This document shows, piece after piece, positions 10,674-25,600 of a stretch of DNA of 64,000 nucleotides. Below the pieces are notes generated by a model, which was given only the letters and a program-made list of their open reading frames with translations, had not been told where the DNA came from and ran no database searches. Origin of the DNA: Actinernus sp. WN-2022 (taxonomy: Eukaryota > Cnidaria > Anthozoa > Actiniaria > Actinernidae). Position 1 is the stretch's first letter. Every line of letters starts with the position of its first letter. The stretch covers positions 5,503,877 to 5,567,876 of the forward strand of contig JAOWCC010001634.1 of assembly GCA_030867875.1 (NCBI GenBank), in the 5' to 3' direction. The translations under genes and the position numbers were made by a program.

Positions 10674-13600
10674 CTTGGAAATAGGAAACAATAGTCCGAT
10701 TCAGCTTGACCTTCATTGGTTCATTTCAGATCACCTGACATTACTCAAGGTTAAAGTGAGGTGTTCTAAAATTGGGCAACAAAGAAGCAAGCTCAATAGG
10801 CCTTATGCGTGATAGCCTGCTCTTCTGTATTTTTCGGTCGATTGGGTTATCTGTAGCGCGCGGAGGCGAATACAAAAATGAAGGGAGGGGGAAGGGGCAG
10901 AGAGAAGAGCCTGTCCGAATGCCATTGTTTTCGAAGTATTTCGCAAAATTCCCATTGGCTAGAAAGTGACAGATGTCAAAGTTTGACATGAAGCAGAAGG
11001 TCTTATCGGTTTGCTTGCGTTGTTCGGGATTTGGAAATTATTTAGTTTTCAATAGACCATTTCAAGGTCGCCATTACCGCTACGTTATCTAATTCAATTA
11101 GCGATAGCACCGGTGCTATTGAAAAGAGCTCCTGAAAATTAGTCAAAATCCCAAATTTGAGAGTTAGACCTCACCTAGAAGCCAAGATATAGTCATTAAG
11201 TAAAGTACGCTATTTTTACAGACATTTGTATGAGGAGGTGCAACAGTTTGTAAAATCGTGGGACTGTATCTTTGCTCACATACAAGGTATAACTATCACA
11301 TTTGGGATATTGACTAATCTTGAGGTGCTCTTTGTAGTAGTACCGGTGCTATCGCTAATTGAAGTAGATATCGTAGTGTTAATGGCGACCTTGAAATGGC
11401 CTATTCTTTGTCACGGTCAAAGCAAAGTTGTCAATCGCCAGTAGTCAAGAATAAATTCTTGCAATCCTGGTAATATGGCCATTTGCCCGACTTGTAAAGT
11501 ACCAGGTGAAAGAGCAGCGTCGTTTTGCATCGAAACCAGTTCAATATATTCAGCGGATCGATAAACAGCAAATTATATTCACATCAGTCGAAGAACATTC
11601 GAGAGAAACTCGTCAAGACTGCCCTCGAAGATTCGAAACTTAAGAAACGTCATGGACTGGGGAACGGTCACTAAAATGAAGATTTAAACAAGCATTGGTC
11701 TTCTTCGAATTTAGGATTGCTGTAGTTTCTGTTTTTAACATAGATATTCTTATCGCGAGAATTAATTAGAAATACAGCTAATGTTTAGGATATTTTGTGT
11801 TTACATTGAAAGTTATTGTTACTGGATACTTTTTGACGTTTGAAGCGTTGCTACTTGTCTAGCGTGGCGGGGCGGAATTATCAAAATAATGGTATTCGGG
11901 CAGCCTCTTGTTTCTTTCTCTTCCCTTCATTAGTGTCCTCGCCCTAATTTGACCGCGCGCCACAGGTAACCCAATCCATTTTTTTTAAATTATCACTTTT
12001 GTGTTGAGAGAAAATGCTGTGCCAAAGCGAGGCTTGGTGGCGATCACCAAAGCGTGACATCTCATGCATAAGGCGTGACATCTCATGCATAACGTCTATG
12101 GCATCTTGTATTCCAAGCGAGGCAATCCTTTGTTTTTGCAAGGCTAAATTCGTTTTGATATCCCTCAGTGCGAGGCTAACCTAGCAAAAAGGATTGTCTC
12201 GCTTCGAAACCAAGATGGCCATAAGGTGAAAAGAGTTAATTGCACACCGATGTGAAGCGAATTGAACCTTCAAGTTTCTTTAAAACGAAACTACAAAAAT
12301 AACAACCTCAGATAGAAGAGAAATACCATGTGAATGGCCTGATATGATTTCCAAACTTTCAATAAAAGATGGCAAATATTAAAGTGGATTACAAATGCTT
12401 ATTCTTGAAATCTGCCGATTTCGGTTACAGTGACCCGATTTCAAAGTTGTACGATTCAATACTGTTAAAAGCAGTATTTTTCATCCACTCGCATCTTTGC
12501 CATCGTATCCTTCATCAAAATTGTCTCAAATTTTCACCAGCATACCTGAAAAGCATACTTTGCTAATCTGAGTATTCCTTATGCCAGACATTCAGTAAAA
12601 GTACGCAAAATAATTGAAATGGTCAGAACGTTTGGCGCGTGACATTTCAGTGTACGCACCTCCTGTGTCTGTTGCGGTGGAGAAGAGTGTTGCTGTTTTA
12701 GGTACAGACACTGTGTGCCTTGCTATACATTGTCGACGCTCCAGAAACTGAGGATGAAAATTGAACAAATAACATGAGAAAATATTAACGTCGAACACAA
12801 TTCCGTTTACACATGAAGATGAACTTACGATTTTGAATTTTCGCGTTCCCCGTCCCAGAGCGGGACAACAGCGGCGCGAGCGCCAAGCTCCTGGAACGAG
12901 CGCGGAGCGCGATGAGTGTTTGGTCAACACGGTATCTCCCTTAGATTGACTATTATCATCAATTGTCAAAATCGCTAGAATTGATTATAATCGTCAATTT
13001 AACCTCGAGGTTAAAACCAGTCAAGTATAAAGATAAACAATTGTCGAATTCCGAACGGCGGTAGACGCGCTTAGTGTACTGGTCATGACGTCTGTACTAC
13101 CAAGCACTACGCGCAAACGGCTACGAGTTCGAGCCCGAGTAGGAGCGCTCAAATTTTTTTTCCTCTCGTTTACCTTCCTTTCTTGTTTACCTGTGAACCC
13201 TAGCTCTAGGTGAGTGAAAACCCGTCGTTTACCCGTGAACTCGTCCGATGGTTAGGGTTTGGTTTGTAGTTCGGGTTAGGGTTTGTCTTAGAATGATGAT
13301 TATAATCAATTCTAGCGATTTTGACAATAGATGGTTGCACATGACGTCACGGCGGCCATGTTGGTGTACCTTTAACACTAGATTCTTCGTTAGCTTCTTT
13401 TGTTAGGTACACCAACATGGCCGCCATGCCCTTTGTCATTTAAATCTCTGGGGATTGAGTGAAACCCATCTATTGATGATAATAGTCAATCTAAGAGAGA
13501 GGACGCGTTGGTTTGGTAAGGAGAAGACAGAAAGAGAAAATTCTTCTTCTTCGTTCCCATCACTCCTCGTACTCCGTGCTCGCTCCTCCAACGGCACCTG

Positions 13601-16600
13601 GGGACGAGGCAGTAGTTTTTCGTTTTTATGGTATTTTATATATTCGCAGTTGACCTTTGCGAATTATCATATGTAAATAGAACCCTGATGTCGACTTGTC
13701 CTGGCTATTTGGTTGTCGTTACTCAACACTACAATATCGTAACTGTTGTTTTTGCCGCCTATACCATTCAAATGGGTCTCGATTGACAATTTATCCAATG
13801 AGAATCTACAATCATGGACAAAAATGTTAGGACAGTCAACAAACTGTATAATAATGGCCATATTTATATAGTGCCATATCACCACAGTCTCATGGCGCTT
13901 TACAAATTACTCATATCCTGTCAGTGAAGTTACGGACTTCTTATACGGCGCTGATAACTACCACGCAGTTTACATTATTTTTAGTGTGTGGATAGTACAA
14001 TGGCCAGGCTGCTATACCGGGTGACAATCCCCTGCTTTTTTTCGAGTAGTACAGCAGGTTCTTTCCCTTCAAATGCAGATTAGAAGTAGGAAGAGACAAG
14101 GCCAGCGGCTTATAAACGTCCCTGACCAAGGACGCGGCCGGGATTCGAACGCAAGACCTCCCGCACTCTATACCGTGCTCTACCAACTGAGCTAACAAGC
14201 CCAGCACGTGATCACATAGAGACAGAAGGTAGTGTGATATCTCACACGCATGCGTCACTGGTGTCACGATTAGGTTTTGTCATATAGTTGGGGTTCGGCA
14301 GGTTCTTTTAACATGAGCTCTCACTGTAGCCTGGCACGTGCTCACATCGTGACAGAAGGTGGCGTGATATCTCACACGCATCCTTCACTGGCGTTACTAT
14401 TCGGTTTTGTTATATTGTTGGGGTTCGGGGGGACTAAGATGCGCTCAATTAGCAAGTCACGTTATCTGATCGTGACAAAAGGTGGCGCGATACCTCGCAC
14501 GCATGCGTCCTGGCGGTAAGGAACTATGTTTATCAAGGAATTTCTTCAGAATGGAGCGTGCTGTACGAAGCGTTTCCAAGGCCCTTACACGAGGAAATAC
14601 ACCAAATGATAGCTAAAATGGTATTTGTTTTTCTGTTTGCTGCTATATACATGTAACAAATTACTTAATGACTGGCTCCCCGCAAACCTATTTAGTTTTG
14701 TTTCCCTCGAATCTCTATGTTTTTCGAGACGAAGTCGAGGTTCTATTCTAGAGAAAACTGTCAACTTACATGCTCTTGGGGCAAACGCTAAGAATCTAAC
14801 TGTTGTTTCTAGCCAAGATGGCCGCTGTATTTATTGTTGCAACCTATTTTCCTTATTTTAACTTTACTAACTAGTATTTCAACTGTTAACAACGCACCTC
14901 TAGTAACTCAGTTAAGGACACGGGCCGTACGGAGTCCATAAACCTCTTCATCAGATGAACCTGCAATAGTCATATAAACAACAAGAGAGTGTTATCAGCT
15001 AGTCATTTTAACAACAAGAGAGTGTTTAGTATCAGCTGTAGCCTGCCTGCAATAGTCATATAAACAACAAGAGTGTTATCAGCTAGTCATATAAACAACA
15101 AGTCAGTATTATCAGCTAGCCTGTCTGCAATAGTCATATAAACGACAAGAGAGTGTTATCAGCTATTCATAAAAACAACAAGTCAGCGTTATCAGCTAGC
15201 ATGACTGCAATAGTCATATAAACAACAAGAGTGTTATCAGCTAGCCTGCACTTGCGAAATGTTCTGCTTCATGGATTTGAAAAATATGTTTAGGAGCATT
15301 CGCAAGCAAAAATTGCTAGATCATTTCAAGGTACTATGAGATAGTGTGATCTGCAGCCTGTCTCGCAATGGAGACATGTCGGTGTAACATACAGTGCAAG
15401 CAGCGCGAAGGTTGCACATGTAATAATAATATACATGCAACGATTTATCGAAGTTGAGTTGCTGAAAGCAGCTATATTTACATTAAAAACAAGTGCCAGA
15501 TGTGAGCGATATATATCCAATCAGGACTCGTGAATTGGATTGATTGAGAACCGGCGGTCTTTCCAAAATTTTGCACGAATGTAGAACAATAACGTGCAGA
15601 TATTTCCACATTTACAGCCAGAAGAAGTTGAAAAACTGAATAAAGCACATCATATGGCTACTCGAGCAATTCTTGATTTATAATTCGAACCCTTGAGGTT
15701 TTTAAAGAGCTCAAATTGCATTCATCCGACAGGTTTATGCAATTCTGATACTCTTTGGAAACCTCACTCGTTCAAATTCAGTAATCTCGAATTGCAGTCG
15801 AACCCATATAAATAAATAAAATAAAGATATTCATTTATATAGCGCAAATCCTATATGAATATATCCAAATGCGCTTCACAAGGTTATGTGTGATACGGAC
15901 TGCTTTTGTGGGGCAATGTGCTGCCGTGCAGTTTACAATCATGAGTGATTGTTAGTACCTCGAATACCAGGCTGTTGAGTGTGTCGGGAGACAATGGTTC
16001 TCGAAATAACACAACAGGCTCGTTCACGTTCCCCTCGTATAGATTAGAAGAGGAAGGAGACAAGGCCAACGGTTTATACGTCCCTGCCCAAGGACGCGGC
16101 CGGGATTCGAACCCCTGACCTCCTCCACTCTAGACCGTGTTCTACCAACTGAGCTAACCAGTGAGGCGGTGAATATGATTGTATCTACTAACATTCCTCG
16201 TGAAATTTATCTCACATTTTCCAGCTCCTATTCCGAGATAGGTTGCGAGATAATTGTATTGTGTAACAGCGGCTTATTAAATTCATGTCGCAACAAAAAA
16301 TAACTAACTATATTGTGGATAGAGGGCCAGACTTTATCTATGGCCATAGCCAGCCAAAAGACAATATGTGTACATCATTTCTGTGAGACAATATATGTTC
16401 ACCATTCTGTACTGGATCAATGTTGGACTAACATTGCCCAATGTGGGGTGGGGACAATATTGGTCCAGCATTGACATAAGAAACCTGTCTAGCGTATTTG
16501 TATTGGATCAATGTTGGAGTAACACGCATAACTCTATGTTGGATCATATACGATTTTAACAATGTTGGGTGCTCAATAGAATATTGTACTGTAAGTGTTC

Positions 16601-19600
16601 GATCAGTTAGCCAAGGAAGTGAATATAACATGACTTGTGTGAAGTACCTCAGTGATAGAAGGATTCTCCATGATCACGGACACTACGGCTTTCATTAGTG
16701 AAATCATGAACTCCTTGTTGATGTCGCCATTTAGCATTAGCCAAGGACGCCCGATGACTGAGATACTCTCCCATGGACTGAAGGAAAGATCCAAATACAA
16801 ACATGTAAACTTAACTTCATCGTATCCGACTATTTAACGTTTATCATAACTGTAGTTTATTGTTATGCATTCAGCTATGCTACACCCATTTTGTTCCAAG
16901 TTTTACCTTTAGCATGCGTCACGCAACACACCAATACTCTTATCCCACAACGTTTCTCGTCGAGAGTGACGAGTGAGCGCAGCGGTAAACGTGACGTCAT
17001 CGATATTTTCACTTGCTAGTGAATTAAAATACGAAAAATACGTCACTAAGTCCCGATGTAATTTCATATGATTTCTACGTGTGGTTTATTGCCTGGTTTA
17101 TCACTACTTTCCATATCATAAACTAACGCTAACAAGAATTTATTACTGCAATGGTTGGATCAAGGTCACGCGACCTTGTCAATGAACAATGTTTACGCTA
17201 GCACAACATGGATCAGGATACCAGAAATGGAAAGAGCGAAGCAAAATTAGCAACCCATACAAGTGTTAGATTAATTTCTTTAAAACTGAGTAGGGGACAT
17301 TTTTGAAAAAGTTTAAGCCTGGTTTTCACTGGCGATATAAGCACAAGCAACACACGCAGACACAGTAATGCATTGATCATTAGCGGCACTTGTTCTTATC
17401 TCATACCTGTGAGTAGAACAAGTACTGCTAATGATAAATACGGCACTGCGTTGCATATGTTACTTGTGCTTAATATGTCACTAGTGAAAACCAGACTTAA
17501 TACATTGATCATTAGCGGCACTTGTTCTTATCTCATACCTGTGAGTAGAACAAGTACTGCTAATGATAAATACGGCACTGCGTCTGCGTATGTTACTTGT
17601 GCTTATGTCACTAGTGAAAACCAGGCTTAATGCATTGATCATTAGCGGCACTTGTTCTTATCTCATACCTGTGAGTAGAACAAGTACTGCTAATGATAAA
17701 TACGGCACTGCGTCTGCGTATGTTACTTGTGCTTATGTCACTAGTGAAAACCAGGCTCAATGCATTGATCATTAGCGGCACTTGTTATCTCATACCTGTG
17801 AGTAGAACAAGTACTGCTAATGATAAATACGGCACTGCGTCTGCGTATGTTACTTGTGCTTAATATGTCACTAGTGAAAACCAGGCTTAATACATTGATC
17901 ATTAGCGGCACTTGTTCTTATCTCATACCTGTGAGTAGAACAAGTACTGCTAATGATAAATACGGCACTGCGTCTGCGTATGTTACTTGTGCTTATGTCA
18001 CTAGTGAAAACCAGGCTCAATGCATTGATCATTAGCGGCACTTGTTATCTCATACCTGTGAGTAGAACAAGTACTGATAATGATAAATATGGCACTGCGT
18101 CTGCGTATGTTACTTGTGCTTATGTCACTAGTGAAAACCAGGCTTAATACATTGATCATTAGCGGCACTTGTTCTTATCTCATACCTGTGAGTAGAACAA
18201 GTACTGCTAATGATAAATACGGCACTGCGTATGTTGCTTGTGCTTATGGCGCTAGTGATAACAAGCCTTCACGAGGCTGTTTTGCTACCTTTGTTTTCCC
18301 GTTTGGTCGTCTTCTGATTCCTTTTCAGCTGTTTCTTCATTAGAGGCAGCCTGAGTTGGTTCCGTGTTATCTGAAGTCTTTTTGAAACAAAAAAAACAAA
18401 AAACAAAGATTCAGCTCGATTTCAAGTCTACTTAGGTGAAAAAACATTAACAACAAGGAAAAGAGCGAAGAAACTGCCAAACATAGTGCGAGGTCTTGCG
18501 TTCAAATTCAATCGAAGACCAAGCCCATAGTTTTGATTAAGACTGAAATAGAAAACATTTTCCGTATTTCCATAGAGCCATACATGTAGAAACATGAGTG
18601 GGAGTTTGGGAGAATGATAAATAGCAATGGGAACACAAGCCCCAAGATCATAAAACTGAAATATTTGCAAACTACAATATTCATTTTACACAGAATATGA
18701 TTGAAGACTGACAAGCTATATAATTTAACATTTGCTTACTTCTGACATTGCACACAATGTTGCTTAGGCCCGATATAAACGTCGAACTTTTCATGCACCG
18801 AACGCAATAGAAACAAAAGATAATTAGGCGGCTTCTTTTGATCAAATTAGGTTCGGCGCATGTAAAGTTCGACGTTTGAATCGGGCCATAGTGTGTCAAC
18901 GATCGATTTCTCCTTCTTCCAAATTGCGCGCAACACTGCTGGCAATAACGTGTGACGCTTTCAGTTAGTGAAATGCCTCCCTTTTTGCTCACCGTCAACC
19001 AAAATACTGCGATGCGGTAACTGCGCCTTCTATGTTGCCGGCAATGTTACAGAATGTGTCCGTAAAAGTTCAGTCACTCAGGACAAGCCTGACAACTGCA
19101 TCAAAATGCTCATCCTTACTCCGCGGATTTTTCTACAGAATCCCCCCACTCCCCACAAAGATACTAGAAATATCTATTTGATCTATACCTTAACCGAATC
19201 CTGGCCTAGATAAGCCATTTTGGTCTCAGAGTGAAACCGCCATTTCGAGTTTTGTCTCCTTACCACAATCTTGTCGTTTCGCAGTTTAATTGAGTCAGGA
19301 AAAATACAACTGGAGTGAAAGCCATTTTAATGACATGGCATGCTAAACCATGAAGCGGATTTCGTATGAGTGGGCACGTTACGACAATGGCTTACAGCAC
19401 GGTTACTGTACGGCATGCCGTGACATTGAAATGGCTTCCTTATTGGTTTTGTTCTTCTGATCCAATCAAATTACAGTTACGGTACGGTAAAGTTACAGCA
19501 CGGTTACGGTAAGGCTACGGGCTTGCCGTATTTCTTACCCACTCATGCCAAATCTGCTCAACTGCAACCCGTTAATGTTCGTACGCGTTTTTCCACACAA

Positions 19601-22600
19601 ACGATTCCTCTGTAATAAGCGCTTTGCAGGACACAGTCACGTGCTGACTTCATCAACGATAATAAAATAATTTAGATAGTACGCACGTTCTGATTGGCTG
19701 ATAGCCATGTTTTATTAGCCTGTGCAAACATGGAAATGACGTCACACCCTAAGTGCTTCTTTTATCAAAATAATTATTTTATATAAGAAATGAAACAGAT
19801 TTTCCGTGTTTGCACAGGCGCATGCAAAACTCGGTAAGTTTGGGAGAATTCGAGAGCAGAACAAACACGAGAGCGCAGGTCGAGTGCTTGTACCTGCTCG
19901 AGAATTCTTCCAAACTTACTGAGGTTTGCATGAGCCTGTGCCAACACGGAAGATCTGTTTCAATTCTTAAATTAATTGCGCTCGTGATCCCATGGAAAAG
20001 GCTTTACTGGATTGCAAACAAACTTTAAAACGCTGTTTTAAAAGATCGACAATCGATTGGAGATGGAAAATAGCATTTACAAACAGATTTTGCTAATAAC
20101 ACTACCGATCTCGTACCTTGAAAGTACCTTTAAATAAATGAAGTCAGAATTTGTCCTGAAAGGGCCCATTTAATGTTAGTAGGTACCTTGATCACTTCGA
20201 GACACCACGGCTTGATGAAGTCATTGGCAACGGCGTGCTCCTCATAAGTACCAAATCTCCACAGCTTGTCACATAAATAGATATAGAATGGAGTTAATAT
20301 ATATTTTCAATATATGCTTCATTTGCCACGCACAAACGTAGGTCTGGGGTAAATGAAATTTATTCCATTCTTTGAGACAAGAATAAATTTAATTTGTCTC
20401 TGAGCCTCATATTGAAACCTTTGTGCGTGACAAGTGAGTGCGTGACAAGTGCGTGTGTGACAAGTGCGTGCGTGACAAGTGAGTGCGTGACAAGTGAAAT
20501 ATATATCGAAATTGCTAGAGATGTCATGTCAAGTCTCCAGGCCGGTTTGAAGTGAAACATAGCGAGGTTTTACTGAAGTGCCTATGATCTCAATTTTTTA
20601 TCATTAAAATCGATTCTACATGAAGTAAACTGGTGAATAGTAAAATAGTTCTTGATTTGAGTGCTGCGTCTATGAGTGATAGAGGCGTCTATTTCCAATA
20701 TGCTAATGATGTGATATCATAGGAGACCAACAAAAGGTCATTTCTTTCGATGGCGGAGGTCTTACTAATCGACTACGACAATCTCTGCAGATGGTGGATA
20801 TCTTACTAATCGACAACGACAATCTCTGCAGATGGTGGATATCTTACCAATCGACTACGACACAATCTCTGCAGATGGTGGATATCTTACCAATCGACTA
20901 CGGCAATCTCTGCAGATGGTGGATATCTTACCAATCGACTACGACACAATCTCTGCAGATGGTGGATATCTTACCAATCGACTACGACACAATCTCTGCA
21001 GATGGTGGATATCTTACCAATCGACTACGGCAATCTCTGCAGATGGTGGATATCTTACCAATCGACTACGACACAATCTCTGCAGATGGTGGATATCTTA
21101 CCAATCGACTACGACACAATCTCTGCAGATGGTGGATATCTTACCAATCGACTACGGCAATCTCTGCAGATGGTGGATATCTTACCAATCGACTACGACA
21201 CAATCTCTGCAGATGGTGGATATCTTACCAATCGACTACGGCAATCTCTGCAGATGGTGGATATCTTACCAATCGACTACGACACAATCTCTGCAGATGG
21301 TGGATATCTTACCAATCGACTACGACACTATCTCTGCAGATGGTGGATATCTTACCAATCGACTACAACGCAATCTTCGCAGATGGTGGATATCTTACCA
21401 ATCGACTGCGATACAATCTCTGCAGATGCTCCTCGACTGTACATGATGCCTGAACAAATGTTGACGATTGCTGCTCAACTTTTGCCTGCAACAAAAATTT
21501 TTTTTTTAGTGAAATAACAAGAAAGGTTAGGTTATCTTACCTCTTGGTTGGATCTAAGGGAACCGTAGACTACAAATGACAAAGGCTGGAGATATTAATT
21601 GAATACAGCCCCTGAAATACAAATTAGTACATTATTACCTGCGAAGGATTTATTTTGCTTTATTCTTCGGCTTTGTACTCGAATGCTACCATTATTAAGA
21701 AGGGTAATAACATGTTTCTTCATCGCTTGTTTTCTATTGGCGATAACCTTTACAATAAGGGGCCTTGATAAGGAAGGCGAAGTCTCGGACAACAGCGTAC
21801 AATAGACGAACATTTAACTTTCCTCTGGTAAGCGACTAACCCTTAAACCGGGTTCACACAGCGATGCAAGCATCAGCAACATACACAGATGCAGTAATCG
21901 CATCTGTGTAAAGAACAAGTAGTGCTAATGGTCAATGCATTCACTGCAATGAGTATGTTACTTGCGCTTATGGCACTAGTGTGAAGTCGAGTCCTGCAAA
22001 ATACATTAACCTCATTAATAGTTAATTAGGCAGCCAACCAACCCTGTGCGCTGACTAACACCACGTGACTGCTTGCCTCTGTATACCCATTGCAAAATTC
22101 ATTAATAATGCTTAAGGGTGCTAACCCATCCAACCACATCACTCGAGTCACATGGGTAACTTTGTAAACCCCCATACATAACTGATTAGATATTCAGTCC
22201 ATACTTAGACAGACGCTAGCGATTACAACACTGATTAATAAAACATCAGTGATGTATCAGATATACAGATACTATTTAATACAACATCAGTGATGTATCA
22301 TATATACATATACTAATTAATAAAACATCAGTGTTGTACCATATATACAGATACTGATTAATAAAACATCAATGTCTGTATCACTGATACTGAGACACTT
22401 GTATCACTGATACAGACACTGATGGTTTAATAATCAATTATGTATCCAACAAACACTAGCTATGCTAGTGTGTCTGTATGAGGGAGGTCTCACAACCAAT
22501 CACCGACCCGCTTCTCAGGAGTAAAATGTCAAAGTATAACTCCTGTCTTGATGCATACAGACCCTTCTCAGGAGTAAAGTGTCAAAGTAAAACTCCTGTC

Positions 22601-25600
22601 TTGATGCATACAGACCCTTCTCAGGAGTAAAATGTCAAATTAATGTAACAGCAGTTATTGCAAGAGGCTTCGAAAAGATTGTATACAGTACTCATGCCAA
22701 GGATATAGTAGAAGAGAATCTAAGCTCCACGCAGTTCGCATACAGAGAGGGTGGCAGCTGTACCGACGCGCTGTTATCCATTCAACATAAAGTGTATAGT
22801 TATCTCGATAATCCTGATTGCAAGGCCGTCCGTCTTTTCGCCATGGACTTTAGTAAGGCCTTTGACTCGGTCATCATGATCTACTTTCAAATAAACTTAA
22901 ACAACTACCTATAAATCCATACATCATAAATTGATTTCTTAGCTTTCTTAGTGATAGGCAGCAGAGGGTTGTATATAACAACTTTTTAGGTGAGTGGATA
23001 GATGTAAATAAGGGTACTACCCAGGGTAGTGTTAGTGGCCCTTTTCTTTTTTAACATTTTTCTTTATGATTTAGAAATTAGCCTAGGCACCGAAACAGCC
23101 CTGTACAAATATGCTGATGATTCTAATATTATAGTACCACTCTGGAAAAACGGTGATAGCTCTAGATACCTAGTGAACCAATTCCTAGATTGGCCCAGCC
23201 GTAATTCCATGGCTAGCAATCCCAGCAAATGTAAAGAGCTGACTTTTTGCAAGAAAGGATGTACAGAAGAATTTCCCATAGTAGCTAGCATACCACAATG
23301 CAAAGAACCCACTTTACTGGGAGTTACTTTCCAGGACGACTGTAGATTCACCTCACACGTGCATAGCAAGCTAATTAAGGCCAATAAATGTCTATTTATT
23401 CTTAGATCTTTACGCAAAGAGGGTTACAATCAATCAGAGGTAGATCACTTATTCTCCAGTATAGTTTTACCTAATATAACTTACGGATTGCCAGTGTATG
23501 GTGCGTCTAGTGCGGAGCTTACTACAATCCAAGGCTTTCTAGATCGCTGCTTTAAGCGTAGATACGTATCAAAACCAAGTAAGATAAAGGAATTGCTAGA
23601 GGAGCAGGACAGAAAGATTTTAAAGAAAGTAGCTAATTTAGATATGCATCCTCTCAATAATTTAATGCCAAAACAAAAGCCACTCAATATAAACTACGAT
23701 CCAAATCAAGCCTACGGCCCACAGTGAGTACAAACCGTTTTAAGAACTCTTATATAAATCGATTGATTTTTAACTATAACATAGCTTTATAACTTATAAT
23801 TATTCAGTCTTAGCTTTTTATATGTATATATTTCAATTTTAACTGTAACGTAAGATATGTATTTTTATCTTATGACTGAAATAAAGACCTTTATTATTAT
23901 TATTATTATATAAAATAAAACTCCTGTCTTGATGCATACATACCCTTCTCAGGAGTAAAATGTCAAAATAAAACTCCTGTCTTGATGCATACAGACCATT
24001 CTCAGGAGTAAAATGTCAAAATAAAACTCCTGTCTTGATGCATACAGACCCTTCTCAGGAGTAAAATGTCAAAATAAAACTCCTGTCTTGATGCATACAG
24101 ACCCTTCTCAGGAGTAAAATGTCAAAATAAAACTCCTGTCTTGATGCATACAGACCATTCTCAGGAGTAAAATGTCAAAATAAAACTCCTGTCTTGATGC
24201 ATACAGACCCTTCTCAGGAGTAAAATGTCAAAATAAAACTCCTGTCTTGATGCATACAGACCCTTCTCAGGAGTAAAATGTCAAAATAAAACTCCTGTCT
24301 TGATGCATACAGACTCTTCTCAAGAGTAAAATGTCAAAATAAAACTCCTGTCTTGATGCATACAGACCGTCTCACCATTATGGACCTGTTTTTTTCCTGT
24401 CTACGCATGTCCGTGGCGCAAACTATAGCGCCAGACCTTAATTTTACGCTTTTCATCAAAATTTCAGCAAATTGTTAAAATGTATATAGTATAAGAAGTA
24501 TCGGTTCATAACTTGTTTACAGAATTTGAGTCGGTGGTGTATCGAATACGCATCGGATCTGTATCTACGGATACAATACGGTCACTCTTTCTGTTAACGC
24601 AATATTAACAACATCTCGTGAAAACGCAAGCCCTGTTGAACTATGATAGATAGTCAGTAGCGAAAAAGCCAGTTTTCACAAACAAAACAGGGGTGACCAA
24701 ACTCGTCAAAATACAAAAATATATTCAGTTTTACACTGAACAACTTGTTGGTTTATACAATAGGCCTTTGCAGCTAACAGTCACGTGCTAATATATCAAT
24801 TCAAGAACGAATGAATTGAGCTCGTGATCCCATGGGAAAAGGCTTTACCAGATGGCAAACAAACTTCAAAACGCTGTTTTAGAAAGATCGAAATTCGATT
24901 TAAGGTGGAAAAAAGCATTTACAAACGTTTTCCTAATACATGCATCAGGAGTTCCGGACTTCCGGTTGGATCACACTGCATTCTGGGTAGGTGGGCTCAG
25001 AAAAGTGGGCATCAACTTCCAGAGCGGCCATATTGGATTTGAGCGCAGTCAACTTGGAAACTTTATTAATCCCGTTCTAAAGCTTAAACATCGACTTAGA
25101 ACTCCCAACTGAAGAATCTGTAAAGGTAAGATATTCCGTGTATTAGGTAGTAAGTTTTTGAACTTGCAAAGGAGCAAAAATTGACTGCACTCAAATCCAA
25201 TATGGCCGATCTAGAAGTTGATGCCCACTTTTCTGAGCCCACCTACCCAGAATGCAGTGTGATCCAACCGGAAGTCCGGAACTCCTGATGCATGTATAAC
25301 ACTAACGATCTTGTAGAAGCGCATTTATATAACTAAATCTTTTATTTGTTATAGCAGGCTGCTTATTGCAGCTTACAGCTGATGTGGGCCAGCTTTTACT
25401 CCTCAACTATTCCTTACTACATCAACTGTTTTGGACATAGAACACTCGATTCACATGTTGATTATTACGGAGGGAGGAAAACCGGAAAGCCAACAACACC
25501 TAACTCACATACGGGTGCCCAAGCCGGGAATCGAACCCGGTACCGCAGCGGTGAGAGGCGAGTGTTTTACCACTGCGCCAACCTGCATCCTCATCAATAA

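Noticed and set aside
13855..16170. tRNA genes on the minus strand
   Set aside because: A and B boxes are present but the cloverleaf stems do not close and both copies share a SINE body and tail.
20791..21517. Three overlapping plus-strand ORFs of 171-220 codons
   Set aside because: They are products of a 41/43-bp tandem array that has no stops in any plus-strand frame. The array is explained by duplication of a minus-strand exon and donor.
21599..21805. 68-codon ORF with one membrane-like segment
   Set aside because: No family resemblance, antisense within an intron, and no promoter or conserved context.
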